This document shows positions 52,753 to 61,602 of a DNA stretch of 64,000 bases, in pieces (the stretch's first letter is position 1; the number at the start of each line of letters is the position of its first letter). Under the pieces are notes generated by a model. It ran no database searches and was not told the DNA's origin. It saw only the letters and a program-made list of their open reading frames with translations. The stretch comes from Streptomyces tsukubensis (GTDB lineage: Bacteria; Actinomycetota; Actinomycetes; Streptomycetales; Streptomycetaceae). Location: contig NZ_CP020700.1 of the NCBI RefSeq assembly GCF_003932715.1, positions 3,494,501 to 3,558,500 of the forward strand, in the 5' to 3' direction. The position numbers and the translations under genes were made by a program.

Positions 52753-53442
52753 ATGCGGGACGCGTACCACGAGGAACTGGACTCCATCAGCGAGAGTCTG
52801 GTCGAGATGGCCCGGCTGGTCGGGTCGGCCATAGGGCGCGCCACGACGGCGATGCTCGACGCGGATCTGAAACTGGCCGAAAGTGTGATCGCGGCCGATC
52901 AGAAGGTCGACGATCTCCAGCACGATCTGGAGGGGCGGGCGATCGCCCTGCTGGCGCGCCAGCAGCCGGTGGCCACGGATCTGCGGATCGTGGTGACATC
53001 GCTGCGGATGAGCGCGGATCTGGAGCGTTCGGGTGATCTGGCCCAGCACGTCGCGAAGCTGGCCCGGCTGCGCTTCCCGGAGTCGCCGGTGCCGCGGGAC
53101 CTCCAGGCCACGATCCTGGAGATGGGCCAGCTGGCGCAGCGGCTGATGGCGAAGGCCGGAGAGGTGATCATCACCAAGGACGTCGATCTGGCGCTCCAGC
53201 TGGAGACCGACGACGACGAGATGGACCTGCTGCACCGGACGCTGTTCCAGCATCTGATGGACGACCGCTGGAAGCACGGCATCGAGACGGCGGTGGATGT
53301 GACGCTGCTCGGCCGCTACTACGAGCGGTTCGCGGACCATGCGGTGTCGGTGGCGAAGCGGGTGGTGTATCTGGTGACGGGCGAGCACGCGGACGATCTC
53401 CAGCCGGACACGGTGGACCAGGCGGATGCGGTGGAGGCCTGA
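52753..53442 (+). CDS. phoU: phosphate signalling protein PhoU
   Basis: A 229-residue helical protein with two repeats of the PhoU three-helix bundle (ADLERSGDLAQHVAKLARL; RYYERFADHAVSVAKRVVYL) carrying the E/DxxxD metal-binding motifs. It connects phosphate transport to PhoR and is divergent from phoR across the PHO box. The start ATG 52753 has AGAGGGAACTCC upstream. Confidence 0.95.
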   Translation: MRDAYHEELDSISESLVEMARLVGSAIGRATTAMLDADLKLAESVIAADQKVDDLQHDLEGRAIALLARQQPVATDLRIVVTSLRMSADLERSGDLAQHVAKLARLRFPESPVPRDLQATILEMGQLAQRLMAKAGEVIITKDVDLALQLETDDDEMDLLHRTLFQHLMDDRWKHGIETAVDVTLLGRYYERFADHAVSVAKRVVYLVTGEHADDLQPDTVDQADAVEA

Positions 53443-53624
53443 GGGGATCGTGTGACCCGGGGTGCCCTTGGGGGACGGGCGCTCCGCAGGGCCCCTTGCC
53501 ACGCTCCGTACCGATGTCTCCACGCGCTGTTGACGCGCCTGCCTCTGCGGGCATCGAATGGCAGGAGGCGGCATGTGGTGCACGCCGTGCGCGAGCATGC
53601 CTCCGTATCCGATGAGGAGGAACC

Positions 53625-53786
53625 ATGGCCGATTCCCCGACCCCGGACACCCAGCAGGAGTCCGCGGCCGAAGCACAGCGCGATGTGATGCGCCTTCCGC
53701 TGCTGGGCAGCTGCGGCTGCGGCTCGGGCTGCGGCTGCGGCTGCAAGTCGGGGTCGCCGTGCCAGTGCAGCGGCGGCTGCGGCTGA
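53625..53786 (+). CDS. 53-residue cysteine-rich protein (metallothionein-like)
   Basis: A short gene with an excellent ribosome-binding site (GAGGAGGAACC before ATG 53625). The first half is acidic and polar (MADSPTPDTQQESAAEAQRD). The second half contains nine cysteines, mostly as CGC and CxC pairs (LGSCGCGSGCGCGCKSGS then PCQCSGGCG), spaced like small bacterial metallothioneins. It probably binds Zn, Cu or Fe-S. It is below usual gene-finding limits. It lies 182 bp after phoU, in the same direction, and is followed by a strong hairpin. Confidence 0.82.
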   Translation: MADSPTPDTQQESAAEAQRDVMRLPLLGSCGCGSGCGCGCKSGSPCQCSGGCG

Positions 53787-53816
53787 CACGCGTTCGTACG
53801 GACGCCGCAAGGGCCG

Positions 53817-53847
53817 GGGCCCGCCGGCCGGGACGGCCGGCGGGCCC
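53817..53847. terminator. bidirectional terminator
   Basis: A perfect 14-bp stem GGGCCCGCCGGCCG / CGGCCGGCGGGCCC with a GGA loop, between the Cys-rich gene and the convergent MFS gene. Confidence 0.88.
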
Positions 53848-53877
53848 TGCCGTGTCCTGGTGCGCGTCCGCCCCGGT

Positions 53878-55164
53878 TCAGGCGGCGCTCTTCGCCTCCG
53901 CGCCCTTCACCACTCCCTGTGCTTCCCGTCCGTCCGGCGCTCCCGGCTTGGTCTCCTCCCCCAGCCTGCGCAGCAGCAGCCAGAAGCCGGCCGCGGCGGC
54001 GGTGCCGAGGACGGCGCAGAGGGCCCAGAGCCAGTCGGCGCCGAAGCGGTCGATCATCTGTCCGGCCATCAGCGGGGCGACGAGGGTGGCGACGGACCAG
54101 GTCAGGGAGTGCACGCCCTGATAGCGGCCACGGCCGTGGAGCGGGGAGAGCCGGACGACCAGACCGGCCTGGGTGGGGGCGCTGAGGATCTCGCCGAGGG
54201 TCCAGACGGCGACCGTGAGGGCGTAGAAGGCGATGGAGCCGGCGAAGGCGGTGAGCCCGTATCCGTACCCCGCGAGCAGGGAGGCGACGACCAGCAGCAG
54301 GCGCGGGTCGCGGTGGGTGATGACATGGGTGAGCGGGATCTGGAGGATCACGATCAGCAGCCCGTTGAGGGCCATGACCATGCCGAAGCTGGACGGGGAG
54401 AGCCCGGAGTCGCCCATGGCGAGCGGCAGGCCGATATAGCCCTGGGTGAAGATCAGCGCGAGGAGGAAGGAGAGGGTGACCAGGCTCATGAAGCGCCCGT
54501 CGCGCAGCACGGTCCCCATGCCGACCTGCGGTTCGGGGCCGCTGTCCGGCCCGGTGCCCGCGGGGTGCTCCGGCCGGGACTCGGGGAGCTTGACGAAGAT
54601 GATGACCGCGCAGGCCAGGGTCATCACGGCCTCGCCGAGGAAACCGATGAGGAAGCTGTACTCGGCGACGAACCCGGCGGCGGTCGCGGAGACCGCGAAG
54701 CCGAGGTTGATGGCCCAGTAGTTGAGGGAGTACGCGCGGACCCGGTCCTCCGGGGGCACGATATCGGCCATCATCGCCTGAACGGCGGGGCGCGAGCCGG
54801 TGGTCGCGGCGCCGACGACCGCGGCGACGGCGGCGATGGCGGCCGGGTGCTGGACGAAGCCGAGGACGCCGACGGCGACGGCGGACAGGGCCTGGGTGAT
54901 CAGCAGGGTGGGCCGCCGCCCGATCCGGTCGGCCAGGATCCCACCGCCGATGGACCCGGCGACGCCGCCGAGCCCGTAGAGGGAGACGACCAGTCCGGCG
55001 TACGAGGCGGAGTGCCCCTCCTCGGCGGTGAGGTAGAGCACGAGGAAGGTGGAGACGAAGGCGCCGAGCCGGTTGACCAGGGTGCTGGTCCACAGCCACC
55101 AGAACTGGCGGGGCATCCCCGCCGTGCTTGCCCGTGCGGCTCTGTACAACCGGCCCGAACCCAT
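53878..55164 (-). CDS. MFS transporter
   Basis: A 428-residue major facilitator with 12 hydrophobic segments. The loop motif GGILADRIGRRPTLLITQAL between TM2 and TM3 is the family signature. A central cytoplasmic loop (PESRPEHPAGTGPDSGPEPQ) divides the halves. The substrate is unknown; drug efflux is most common for this type. ATG 55164 begins the frame; ATG 55116 is an alternative. Confidence 0.88.
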   Translation of the reverse strand: MGSGRLYRAARASTAGMPRQFWWLWTSTLVNRLGAFVSTFLVLYLTAEEGHSASYAGLVVSLYGLGGVAGSIGGGILADRIGRRPTLLITQALSAVAVGVLGFVQHPAAIAAVAAVVGAATTGSRPAVQAMMADIVPPEDRVRAYSLNYWAINLGFAVSATAAGFVAEYSFLIGFLGEAVMTLACAVIIFVKLPESRPEHPAGTGPDSGPEPQVGMGTVLRDGRFMSLVTLSFLLALIFTQGYIGLPLAMGDSGLSPSSFGMVMALNGLLIVILQIPLTHVITHRDPRLLLVVASLLAGYGYGLTAFAGSIAFYALTVAVWTLGEILSAPTQAGLVVRLSPLHGRGRYQGVHSLTWSVATLVAPLMAGQMIDRFGADWLWALCAVLGTAAAAGFWLLLRRLGEETKPGAPDGREAQGVVKGAEAKSAA

Positions 55165-55305
55165 GCCGACTCCCCCACCTCATGTAAGTGTCCCAAACCT
55201 TTAGCGCACATTACATCCGGTGGGGTTCGCTGACCACTCGTTTGACGGCAGCCGTCAAACGTCCCGAGCGCGGCAGGCGGGGCGGGGTCCATTAGGCTCG
55301 TACGC

Positions 55306-56067
55306 ATGGCCGACGCACCGTACAAGCTGATCCTCCTCCGCCACGGCGAGAGCGAGTGGAACGCAAAGAACCTGTTCACCGGCTGGGTGGACGTCAATCT
55401 CACCGAGAAGGGCGAGAAGGAGGCGGTCCGCGGCGGCGAGCTGCTGAAGGACGCCGGGCTGCTGCCCGACGTGCTGCACACCTCCCTCCAGAAGCGCGCC
55501 ATCCGCACCGCGCAGCTCTCCCTGGAGGCCGCGGACCGCCACTGGATCCCGGTCCACCGCTCCTGGCGCCTCAACGAGCGCCACTACGGCGCCCTCCAGG
55601 GCAAGGACAAGGCCCAGACGCTCGCCGAGTTCGGCGAGGAGCAGTTCATGCTCTGGCGCCGCTCCTACGACACCCCGCCGCCCCCGCTGGCGGACGGCTC
55701 CGAGTTCTCCCAGGCCGGCGACGCCCGCTACGCCGACATCCCGCCGGAGCTGCGCCCGCGCACGGAGTGCCTGAAGGACGTCGTGGCCCGCATGCTGCCG
55801 TACTGGTACGACGGCATCGTCCCCGACCTCCTGGCCGGCCGCACCGTCCTGGTCGCTGCCCACGGCAACTCGCTGCGCGCCCTGGTCAAGCACCTGGACG
55901 GCATCTCGGACGAGGACATCGCGTCCCTCAACATCCCCACCGGCATCCCGCTCGCCTACGAGCTGGACGCCGATTTCAAGCCGATCGTCCCGGGCGGCAC
56001 GTACCTCGACCCTGACGCGGCGGCGGCGGCCATCGAGGCCGTGAAGAACCAGGGCAAGAAGAAGTAA
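55306..56067 (+). CDS. gpmA: 2,3-bisphosphoglycerate-dependent phosphoglycerate mutase
   Basis: A 253-residue enzyme of glycolysis. The active-site motif [20 protein letters not shown] holds the phospho-His near residue 13, [20 protein letters not shown] is the second conserved block, and [20 protein letters not shown] holds the second His. It has a terminator right behind it, which a decayed integrative element may have targeted. Confidence 0.94.
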   Translation: MADAPYKLILLRHGESEWNAKNLFTGWVDVNLTEKGEKEAVRGGELLKDAGLLPDVLHTSLQKRAIRTAQLSLEAADRHWIPVHRSWRLNERHYGALQGKDKAQTLAEFGEEQFMLWRRSYDTPPPPLADGSEFSQAGDARYADIPPELRPRTECLKDVVARMLPYWYDGIVPDLLAGRTVLVAAHGNSLRALVKHLDGISDEDIASLNIPTGIPLAYELDADFKPIVPGGTYLDPDAAAAAIEAVKNQGKKK

Positions 56068-56078
56068 CTCCCTGCCCG

Positions 56079-56121
56079 AAAGCCCCCGACCTGCATTTTC
56101 CTCGCAGGGCGGGGGCTTTTT
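56079..56121 (+). terminator. gpmA terminator / possible left boundary of an element remnant
   Basis: An intrinsic terminator: AAAGCCCCCG-ACCTGC pairs with GCAGGG-CGGGGGCTTTTT and ends in a T run. A similar hairpin with shared flanking bases (AAGCCCCC...CCTGCA...GGGGGCTT...TGCTG) occurs at 61820-61858. Confidence 0.8.
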
Positions 56122-56130
56122 GCTGGAGCT

Positions 56131-56149
56131 GGGCCGTCTCCGGGCCGTC
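56131..56149. repeat. left GGGCCGTC repeat pair
   Basis: GGGCCGTCTCCGGGCCGTC: two 8-bp copies, 11-bp period. The same arrangement (one base different in the spacer) is at 61674-61692. Confidence 0.65.
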
Positions 56150-56325
56150 AGCGGCATTCCGGCCGCTTCCAGAGTTGCGCTGGTATCCCGGGTAACTGCC
56201 TTTGCTAGCGGTATGCTTGGCCCGCCTCACCTGAACCTCCCCTGAACTCCGTGCGAATGCATGCGAGTTCCAAGGCTCCGGCCCGATATGCGGGTCGGCT
56301 GGAGGATAGGGGAGGTGGTAGAGAG

Positions 56326-56445
56326 GTGAGTCTTGAGAAGGGCAAGCCTCGTAGCTGGACCGATGCCGAGAAGTGGCAGGTCTGGCTTACGGGGATCGGC
56401 CTGTTGACAACCATCGCTGCCAGCGTGATGCAGTTCGCTCGATGA
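56326..56445 (+). CDS. 39-residue single-span membrane peptide
   Basis: Starts at GTG 56326 behind GGGGAGGTGG. The first half is charged (KGKPRSWTDAEKWQ) and the second is one hydrophobic helix (VWLTGIGLLTTIAASVMQFA). The size and layout are like small holin- or toxin-type peptides, but no antitoxin is obvious. A hairpin terminator follows. Confidence 0.5.
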   Translation: MSLEKGKPRSWTDAEKWQVWLTGIGLLTTIAASVMQFAR

Positions 56446-56489
56446 GCGACTCACGCGCGAGAACGGTCGGGATCGGGTGCTGCACATGC

Positions 56490-56527
56490 AGCGAGCCCGG
56501 TCTGCTGCTACGCGACCGGGCTCGCTG
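56490..56527 (+). terminator. terminator of the small membrane gene
   Basis: AGCGAGCCCGGTC pairs with GACCGGGCTCGCT across an 11-base loop. Confidence 0.72.
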
Positions 56528-56590
56528 ACTGCATGAGGGCCTGGGTCTGGTTGCCGCCGGATCCAGGTCCTCGTTCGTTCCAGAGTCTTC

Positions 56591-56650
56591 GTTAGCTCTA
56601 GAGGTAACTAGAGCTATCTAGAGCTAACTAGAACTAACTAGAGCTATCTA
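56591..56650. repeat. 10-bp tandem repeats GAGCTAWCTA
   Basis: Six helically phased units: GTTAGCTCTA, GAGGTAACTA, GAGCTATCTA, GAGCTAACTA, GAACTAACTA, GAGCTATCTA. They are AT-rich in a high-GC genome and lie about 60 bp beyond the 3' end of the integrase fragment. This fits a protein-binding array (Int/Xis arm or replication iterons) or an operator. Confidence 0.75.
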
Positions 56651-56711
56651 GCAGCCGGAGTCTCTCACGACGTAGCTAATACCCTCAAGTTTTGCGGGGT
56701 AGACTCCGCCC

Positions 56712-57212
56712 TCATTTCGAGCTTACGGTTCGCGACGATTTGCGTCGTTCATTGATCGGCTTGTCCTGTGGGAGAAGTCCGTCCGTCATCTCACCTGTAC
56801 GCCCTCTGCCAGCAAACACCGAGGCCACAGCCTTGCGCGTGCGCTCTCTGCTGGAGGGCATGAGATGCGCGTACACCCTGAGCGTCAGGCCGGGGTCGGA
56901 GTGGCCCAGGTACTCGGCGAGCGCCTTGACGTTCTCCCCCGCGTCCAGGAGGACGGAGGCATAGAAGTGGCGGAGGGCGTGCATACCGTTCTCGCGCGAC
57001 TCCGAGTAGGGCTCGCCGGGTTCGGGGACCGGGATCACCCCGGCCGCGGCGAGCGCTGGCTTCCACGCGTCGTCGTTGAGCGACGTCCGCCAGACATGGC
57101 CGCCACGCGGTGCCGTGAAGACCAGCCGCTTGGTCATGGGCGGGCCGTCCGCAATCTTCCACGGCAGAGTGATCTCCGCGGGCGGGAGGCCCTGGATTCT
57201 CAAGCTTGGTGC
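56712..57212 (-). pseudogene. truncated tyrosine integrase (C-terminal part)
   Basis: About 165 residues align with the catalytic C-terminus of a phage/AICE integrase: RLVFTAPRGGHVWRTSLNDD, then the Arg box NGMHALRHFYASVLLDAGEN, then EYLGHSDPGLTLRVYAHLMP with the His and nucleophile Tyr. The first catalytic Arg box and the N-terminal arm/core-binding domains are missing; the frame upstream of about 57212 is unrelated. It cannot recombine on its own. Confidence 0.82.
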
Positions 57213-57346
57213 CTTCGACGCTGTGGCCCGGGCACGACGAAGCCCCGGGCGCCCGTGTTGGGGCACTGGCGACCGGGGCTGGGGGAGGGGAGCCGACCAG
57301 GCGTCGTTGACGGTCCGTGGGTGGCTTCCCCTTTGGTTGGGCGGGG

Positions 57347-57559
57347 CTATGCGGTGTGGGGGTAGGTCAGGTCTTCGTCGAGGGTGGGGCCGTGGGGGAC
57401 CGTTGGGGCGCAGTGGGGGCAGGCGTAGAGGGTGGTGCCGGGGCCGCTGGGGCTGGGGAGCCAGCGGATGTGGACCGGGGCCGTTGTTTCCGTGGCGCAT
57501 TGGATGCACCTGGCGGTGAAGGCCTTGGGTGGGGGTGAGGTCAGGGCGTCGGTGGTCAT
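57347..57559 (-). CDS. 70-residue zinc-ribbon-like protein
   Basis: Two CxxC pairs (TARCIQCATE and LYACPHCAPT) about 35 residues apart suggest a zinc ribbon. The start ATG 57559 overlaps the upstream stop (ATGA). Small partners of this kind commonly accompany XRE regulators in Streptomyces. The function is unknown. Confidence 0.65.
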   Translation of the reverse strand: MTTDALTSPPPKAFTARCIQCATETTAPVHIRWLPSPSGPGTTLYACPHCAPTVPHGPTLDEDLTYPHTA

Positions 57560-57810
57560 GAGGCGGCGCCCGGGTGGAGGCGGAGTTGGAGGGTGGTGTC
57601 CAGTGGGGCGTACGGGCGGACCAGGGGGATGTCCTCGCCGTTGAAGGGGCGTTGGCGTTCGAGGACGTGTGCGGGGGTGGGGGTGGTCCACGGGGTCATC
57701 CAGAGCGTCAGCGGCATGCGGGTCGGCGCCGGGGTTTGGCGGTGGCGGCCGTGGGCGGGGAAGAGTGTTTTCAGGGCGCGGTGGATCAGTTGGACAATAT
57801 GCTTGGGCAT
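57556..57810 (-). CDS. 84-residue basic protein, unknown
   Basis: A small Pro/Arg-rich protein (MPKHIVQLIHRALKTLFPAH then LTLWMTPWTTPTPAHVLERQ and DIPLVRPYAPLDTTLQL). There is no recognised motif. It overlaps the zinc-ribbon gene start, so both are probably expressed together. GTATGCCCAAG is the start region. Confidence 0.58.
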   Translation of the reverse strand: MPKHIVQLIHRALKTLFPAHGRHRQTPAPTRMPLTLWMTPWTTPTPAHVLERQRPFNGEDIPLVRPYAPLDTTLQLRLHPGAAS

Positions 57811-57860
57811 ACGTTGGTCAGCTCCTTGGAAGCTGGGTGGCGAGCCTCGGCGGGCCGGTC

Positions 57861-58169
57861 CTACGCGGACCGCCGGGGCGTTTGTTCGGTGGCGAGGTGG
57901 TCGGCCAGTTCGAGGGCGAGGCCGGTGACGAGCGCCTGTGCAAGGAATTGGGCAGCCTCGGGGCGCACTTGGCCGAGGCAGACGAGGCCGTCGCCGTATA
58001 CGTTCACGTCGGCCTTGAGTCCGGGGAAGTCGCTGTCGAGGCCCAAGGCGCGGAGCCGGTCTGCGAAGGCGGCTGTGCCTCGGTGGGCACGGGACCAGCC
58101 GCGTACGTAGGAGATGCCGGGCGCGAGTTCTTCCGCTCGCCTTGCGATCACACCTCTGCGGTCGGTCAT
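57861..58169 (-). CDS. 102-residue protein, paralog of its upstream neighbour
   Basis: The segment ALGLDSDFPGLKADVNVYGD and GLVCLGQVRPEAAQFLAQAL matches the next upstream gene (AGLEKDFPYLQAQMNAFGHG; LVELGRVSPETAERLAALL). The N-terminus GISYVRGWSRAHRGTAAFA is helical. It overlaps that gene by 4 nt (ATGA). Unknown family. Confidence 0.65.
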   Translation of the reverse strand: MTDRRGVIARRAEELAPGISYVRGWSRAHRGTAAFADRLRALGLDSDFPGLKADVNVYGDGLVCLGQVRPEAAQFLAQALVTGLALELADHLATEQTPRRSA

Positions 58170-58477
58170 GTCGGCGTCTCCTCTCCCCGGTCGGTGTGGG
58201 TGTTCGATGCGGCTTGGCGTGCGCAGGTGGCGTCGCCGGGCCATTCGCAGGACAGTGCGCGGTCGAGGAGTGCGGCCAGTCGCTCGGCCGTCTCCGGCGA
58301 GACGCGGCCTAGTTCGACGAGGCCGTGCCCGAACGCGTTCATCTGGGCCTGGAGGTAGGGGAAGTCCTTCTCCAGGCCGGCCGAGACGAGGACGTCCCGC
58401 AGGGCGGCGGTGGCGTCCCGGGCCGCGTACCAGGGTTCGCTTTCGGCGGGTGACCAGTGGGCGAAGTCATGCCCCAT
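58166..58477 (-). CDS. 103-residue protein, paralog of its downstream neighbour
   Basis: The shared motif LEKDFPYLQAQMNAFGHGLVEL is in the middle. The N-terminus FAHWSPAESEPWYAARDATA and Cys-containing C-terminus SCEWPGDATCARQAA differ from the paralog. It overlaps the primase-like gene upstream by 11 nt, so the set is one operon. The function is unknown. Confidence 0.65.
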   Translation of the reverse strand: MGHDFAHWSPAESEPWYAARDATAALRDVLVSAGLEKDFPYLQAQMNAFGHGLVELGRVSPETAERLAALLDRALSCEWPGDATCARQAASNTHTDRGEETPT

Positions 58478-59024
58478 CGGTCGTCTCCTCCGGCCATTCC
58501 TCCGACTCAAGGTCGAGGAACTCCGAGCCGTAGCGGTCGAACCGGTTGAGCAGCCGCGTGGTCGCGACGATCACGACCGCCAAGGCGACCGCTCGCAGCG
58601 GAGAGCCCTCCACAGGGCGAGCCGGGGCGGCGATCCACTGGTAGCGGTCGCCGGACAGGGGCATGGGGCCAGGGATCATGACGGATGAGCCCTTGGCCAG
58701 GTAGGAGTAGCCGGGCCGGTCGCCGTACTCCGATTCCGTGGCCACGGTCCGCTCGAAGCGCTTGCGCGAACCGGCGTTGAGGAGAAAGCCGACCTCGCTG
58801 CTGCCCAGGTCGGACAGGACGGGCCCGCACGGCATGCCCCGCTGCTGGAGTTGGTGGAAGACCTCCAGCCCTGTCCGCTGCTCTACAACGACCACGTCGA
58901 AGTGAAGCCCTGCCGGGAACAGGTGAGGGGCGCGGGGGTCGTCGGCCCATACGGAGCGGCATTTCTCCGGATCGTCGGCGGCGTCGGACAGCCACTGCCT
59001 GCCGCGCCTCGTCATCTTCTGCAC
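58467..59024 (-). CDS. 185-residue prim-pol-related Streptomyces family protein
   Basis: GTG start at 59024 behind GAGGTGAACCGAC. Blocks RRGRQWLSDAADDPEKCRSV, PAGLHFDVVVVEQRTGLEVF, GPVLSDLGSSEVGFLLNAGS and SSVMIPGPMPLSGDRYQWIA resemble the bifunctional primase-polymerase fold family widely found next to Streptomyces XRE regulators. The acidic catalytic pair is not obvious, so catalysis is doubtful. It heads the small-gene operon, divergent from the XRE regulator. Confidence 0.65.
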   Translation of the reverse strand: MQKMTRRGRQWLSDAADDPEKCRSVWADDPRAPHLFPAGLHFDVVVVEQRTGLEVFHQLQQRGMPCGPVLSDLGSSEVGFLLNAGSRKRFERTVATESEYGDRPGYSYLAKGSSVMIPGPMPLSGDRYQWIAAPARPVEGSPLRAVALAVVIVATTRLLNRFDRYGSEFLDLESEEWPEETTDGA

Positions 59025-59263
59025 GTCGGTTCACCTCAATCGGTCCACGGCGACCGCTGGGAGTCGTCGTGCTCCCAGATTTGTGGTGAAGGCCCTGTTC
59101 AGGGCAGATGACGAGGGGTGACATGGGGTGACGAGGGGCGTCACCCCGGGGTGCCGTCCCGAGCATTCCTTCGCGCGAATTCCCCTCCTCCGAGGGCGCG
59201 TAGTAGTCGCGTGTTCCTTATATTCACTTTGCGGCAGCTACAGCCACGGGGGAGGTGGGCACC

Positions 59264-60637
59264 ATGACCGGTACACAGCAGATGGGGACGCAGCTTCTCA
59301 GTGCGCGGCGGAGCCGGGGGTGGAGTCAGGCGCGGCTCATCCGGGAGTTACGGACCGCAGCGGGCCGCAAAGGGCAGGCCCTGCCGGCCGACGCCAGCGT
59401 GAAGCGGCGGATCGCGAGCTGGGAGAACAACCACGGGGTTCCGGACGAGTTCTACGCGGGGTTGCTGTGCGAAGCACTCGGGCTGGCCCCGGGGGATCTC
59501 GGGATACGGGATCACGAGGTTCACGGACTCCCGGATCTGAGGTATCCGGAGAGCGTGGGTGCCGCGATCGGGGCGGTCGGGCCGTTATGGCTGGCCGACC
59601 TTGCCGGTGACACATCGCTGCTCACGGCAGATGCGTTGGACGGCCCCTGGCACGAAGCCTCGTTGCAGTGGCTCGTAGCACCCGACACCCGACCCTGCGC
59701 CGCCCCGGCGGACGCGTGGCCCCGAGTCGGTCTCACCGACGTCGCAATGATCAAGACGACCGCCGATATGTTCGCCCAGCTCGACGACCGCTTCGGCGGG
59801 GACCACGCACGGCACAGCCTCATCCAGTACCTCAGCCGCGATGTCGCTCCACTGCTGTCGGGGCAGTACACCGAAGCCGTCGGGCGGGCCCTGTTCTCCA
59901 CGGTTGGCGAAGCCTTGCGCCTGGCCGGCTGGATGTCGTACGACGCCTGTCACCACGGACTTGCCCAGCGGTACTTTGTGCATGGGCTGCGACTGGCCCA
60001 GGACAGCGACGACCGGCGGCTTGCCGGGAGCATCCTCTCCGCCATGAGCCACCAGGCCACCTTCCTCGGCCGCTACACCCAGGCCGCCACCCTGGCCCGC
60101 GCCGCACGGATGGGTATCTCCCGCGTTGCGACACCGACCCTGCTGGCCCAGTTCCACGCGATGGAAGCCCGCGCCCTCGCCCGCACCGGAGATACCCGCG
60201 CCTGCGAACTCGCCCTCGCGGAAGCCACCACCGCGCTGGACCGAAGGAACAACGACGACGAGCCGGAGTGGATCACCTACTTCGACGATGTCGAACTCGC
60301 CGCGGAGGCCGCACACTGCTTCCGCGACGTCAGCAGCGCCCGCCGGTCCGTCGCCCACGCCGAGAACGCAGTCAGCGGCACGCACGTCCGCAGCGACTTC
60401 TTCGCCACCATGGTCCTCGCCGATGCCCAGATGCACGCAGGCAACCCCGAAGAGGCATGCCGGGTCGCAGCCGATGCGCTCGACCTCGGAGAGCAGCTCA
60501 GATCAGCGCGCTGCGTCAGCTACCTTGCCGAGTTCCGGCAGAATCTCGCACAAGCATCGACCACGACCGCCGTACGCGACTTCCACGAACTGGCCGCCGA
60601 ACACCGGCTCTGGCGCGAGGCAGCGGGCATGGAGTGA
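59264..60637 (+). CDS. XRE-family regulator with helical-repeat C-terminus
   Basis: A 457-residue protein. The N-terminal helix-turn-helix is QLLSARRSRGWSQARLIREL. The remainder is all-helical with TPR-like repeats (LARAARMGISRVATPTLLAQ; AMEARALARTGDTRACELAL; EEACRVAADALDLGEQLRSA), the peptide/ligand-sensing layout of many Streptomyces regulators. The start ATG 59264 has GGGGGAGGTGG eight bases upstream. It is divergent from the small-gene operon. Confidence 0.85.
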   Translation: MTGTQQMGTQLLSARRSRGWSQARLIRELRTAAGRKGQALPADASVKRRIASWENNHGVPDEFYAGLLCEALGLAPGDLGIRDHEVHGLPDLRYPESVGAAIGAVGPLWLADLAGDTSLLTADALDGPWHEASLQWLVAPDTRPCAAPADAWPRVGLTDVAMIKTTADMFAQLDDRFGGDHARHSLIQYLSRDVAPLLSGQYTEAVGRALFSTVGEALRLAGWMSYDACHHGLAQRYFVHGLRLAQDSDDRRLAGSILSAMSHQATFLGRYTQAATLARAARMGISRVATPTLLAQFHAMEARALARTGDTRACELALAEATTALDRRNNDDEPEWITYFDDVELAAEAAHCFRDVSSARRSVAHAENAVSGTHVRSDFFATMVLADAQMHAGNPEEACRVAADALDLGEQLRSARCVSYLAEFRQNLAQASTTTAVRDFHELAAEHRLWREAAGME

Positions 60638-60641
60638 ACGC

Positions 60642-61556
60642 TCAGAACGCCTGCCAGTCCTTGCGGCTTCCACCGGTACGCAGGGCGTGCACCCGCCGGG
60701 CGAACTCTTCCGCCGCCTCTTCGCTCGTGGTGACCTGATGGCCGATCCACAGCGTCATCTTCAGCTCGCGCAGATCTGCAAGGACCGGGTAGCCGGGCCA
60801 GTTCATCAGGTCGAAGCCGTAGTGGTAGACGAACGACTCGTACTCGGTACGGGTGTGCCAGCCGAACCGCTCGTAGTACAGCGAAGTCAGTACGAGGTCC
60901 CACTCCCGCTGCCCCAGCGAGAAGCCGTCCAGGTCGATCAGCAGCGGCCGGCCGTCCCGGTCCCGGATCGCGTTCCCGACGTTGGCATCCCCGTGGATCA
61001 TGCCGAAGTCGAGAACCCAGTCCAAGCGGTCGTACTCCTTCTGTATCCGCTCCGCCCGCTCGTTCAGAAACGCCACATCGTCGCCGGGAACGCCACCCAG
61101 AGCGCGGAGGGTGTCCCACACCTCCTGGAACGGGTCGTAATAAGGAAGGGCCAGCGCCCCCGGCTCCTCCAGCCAGTGCAACCGCCGCAGCAAGTCACCC
61201 AGCTCCCGCAGGTCGGCATAGACCTCCGTGTCCTGCGCACTGGCCCAGAACGTCACCACCCTGCCGTCCACCACCAGCGGCTGCTCCAGACCCGCAACCA
61301 CCCGCGTCGCGGCGAACCCCTCACCCTCCAGCCACCGGGCCACCCGCACCGCGCGCGTCATATCCGCCAGCGAACCGGGATCCCGGGCGATCCGTACGAT
61401 CACCGGCGAGCCGGCCAGCCGGTACACGGCATTGGAACCGAGCCGCAGCAGCTCCGCACCAGCCGGATCGAACCCGGCCGCCCGGCACGCCGACACCAGG
61501 ACTACCCCCGCCGCTTCCTCCGTGAACACACCGCCAACACCCGCGCCCGAAGTCAT
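60642..61556 (-). CDS. aminoglycoside phosphotransferase-like kinase
   Basis: A 304-residue APH/choline-kinase-fold protein. The catalytic loop MIHGDANVGNAIRDRDGRP (HGDxxxxN) and LLIDLDGFSLGQREWDL (metal DxD) are intact. The N-lobe carries SNAVYRLAGSPVIVRIARDP. The substrate is unknown. It converges on the XRE gene with 4 bp between stops. A degraded second copy of part of this gene lies 1.5 kb away (62815-62985). Confidence 0.85.
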   Translation of the reverse strand: MTSGAGVGGVFTEEAAGVVLVSACRAAGFDPAGAELLRLGSNAVYRLAGSPVIVRIARDPGSLADMTRAVRVARWLEGEGFAATRVVAGLEQPLVVDGRVVTFWASAQDTEVYADLRELGDLLRRLHWLEEPGALALPYYDPFQEVWDTLRALGGVPGDDVAFLNERAERIQKEYDRLDWVLDFGMIHGDANVGNAIRDRDGRPLLIDLDGFSLGQREWDLVLTSLYYERFGWHTRTEYESFVYHYGFDLMNWPGYPVLADLRELKMTLWIGHQVTTSEEAAEEFARRVHALRTGGSRKDWQAF

Positions 61557-61588
61557 ACTCCGACGCTACAGGCACCGTCTCCGACGGT

Positions 61589-61602
61589 CTGCTGTACAGC
61601 AG
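61589..61602. promoter_or_regulatory. palindromic operator candidate, CTGCTGTACAGCAG
   Basis: A perfect 14-bp palindrome in the leader of the kinase gene; a half-copy GTACAGC follows 8 bp later (61607). Confidence 0.5.

Noticed and set aside
56591..56650. CRISPR array
   Set aside because: Units are 10 bp without spacers, so not a CRISPR; no cas genes nearby.
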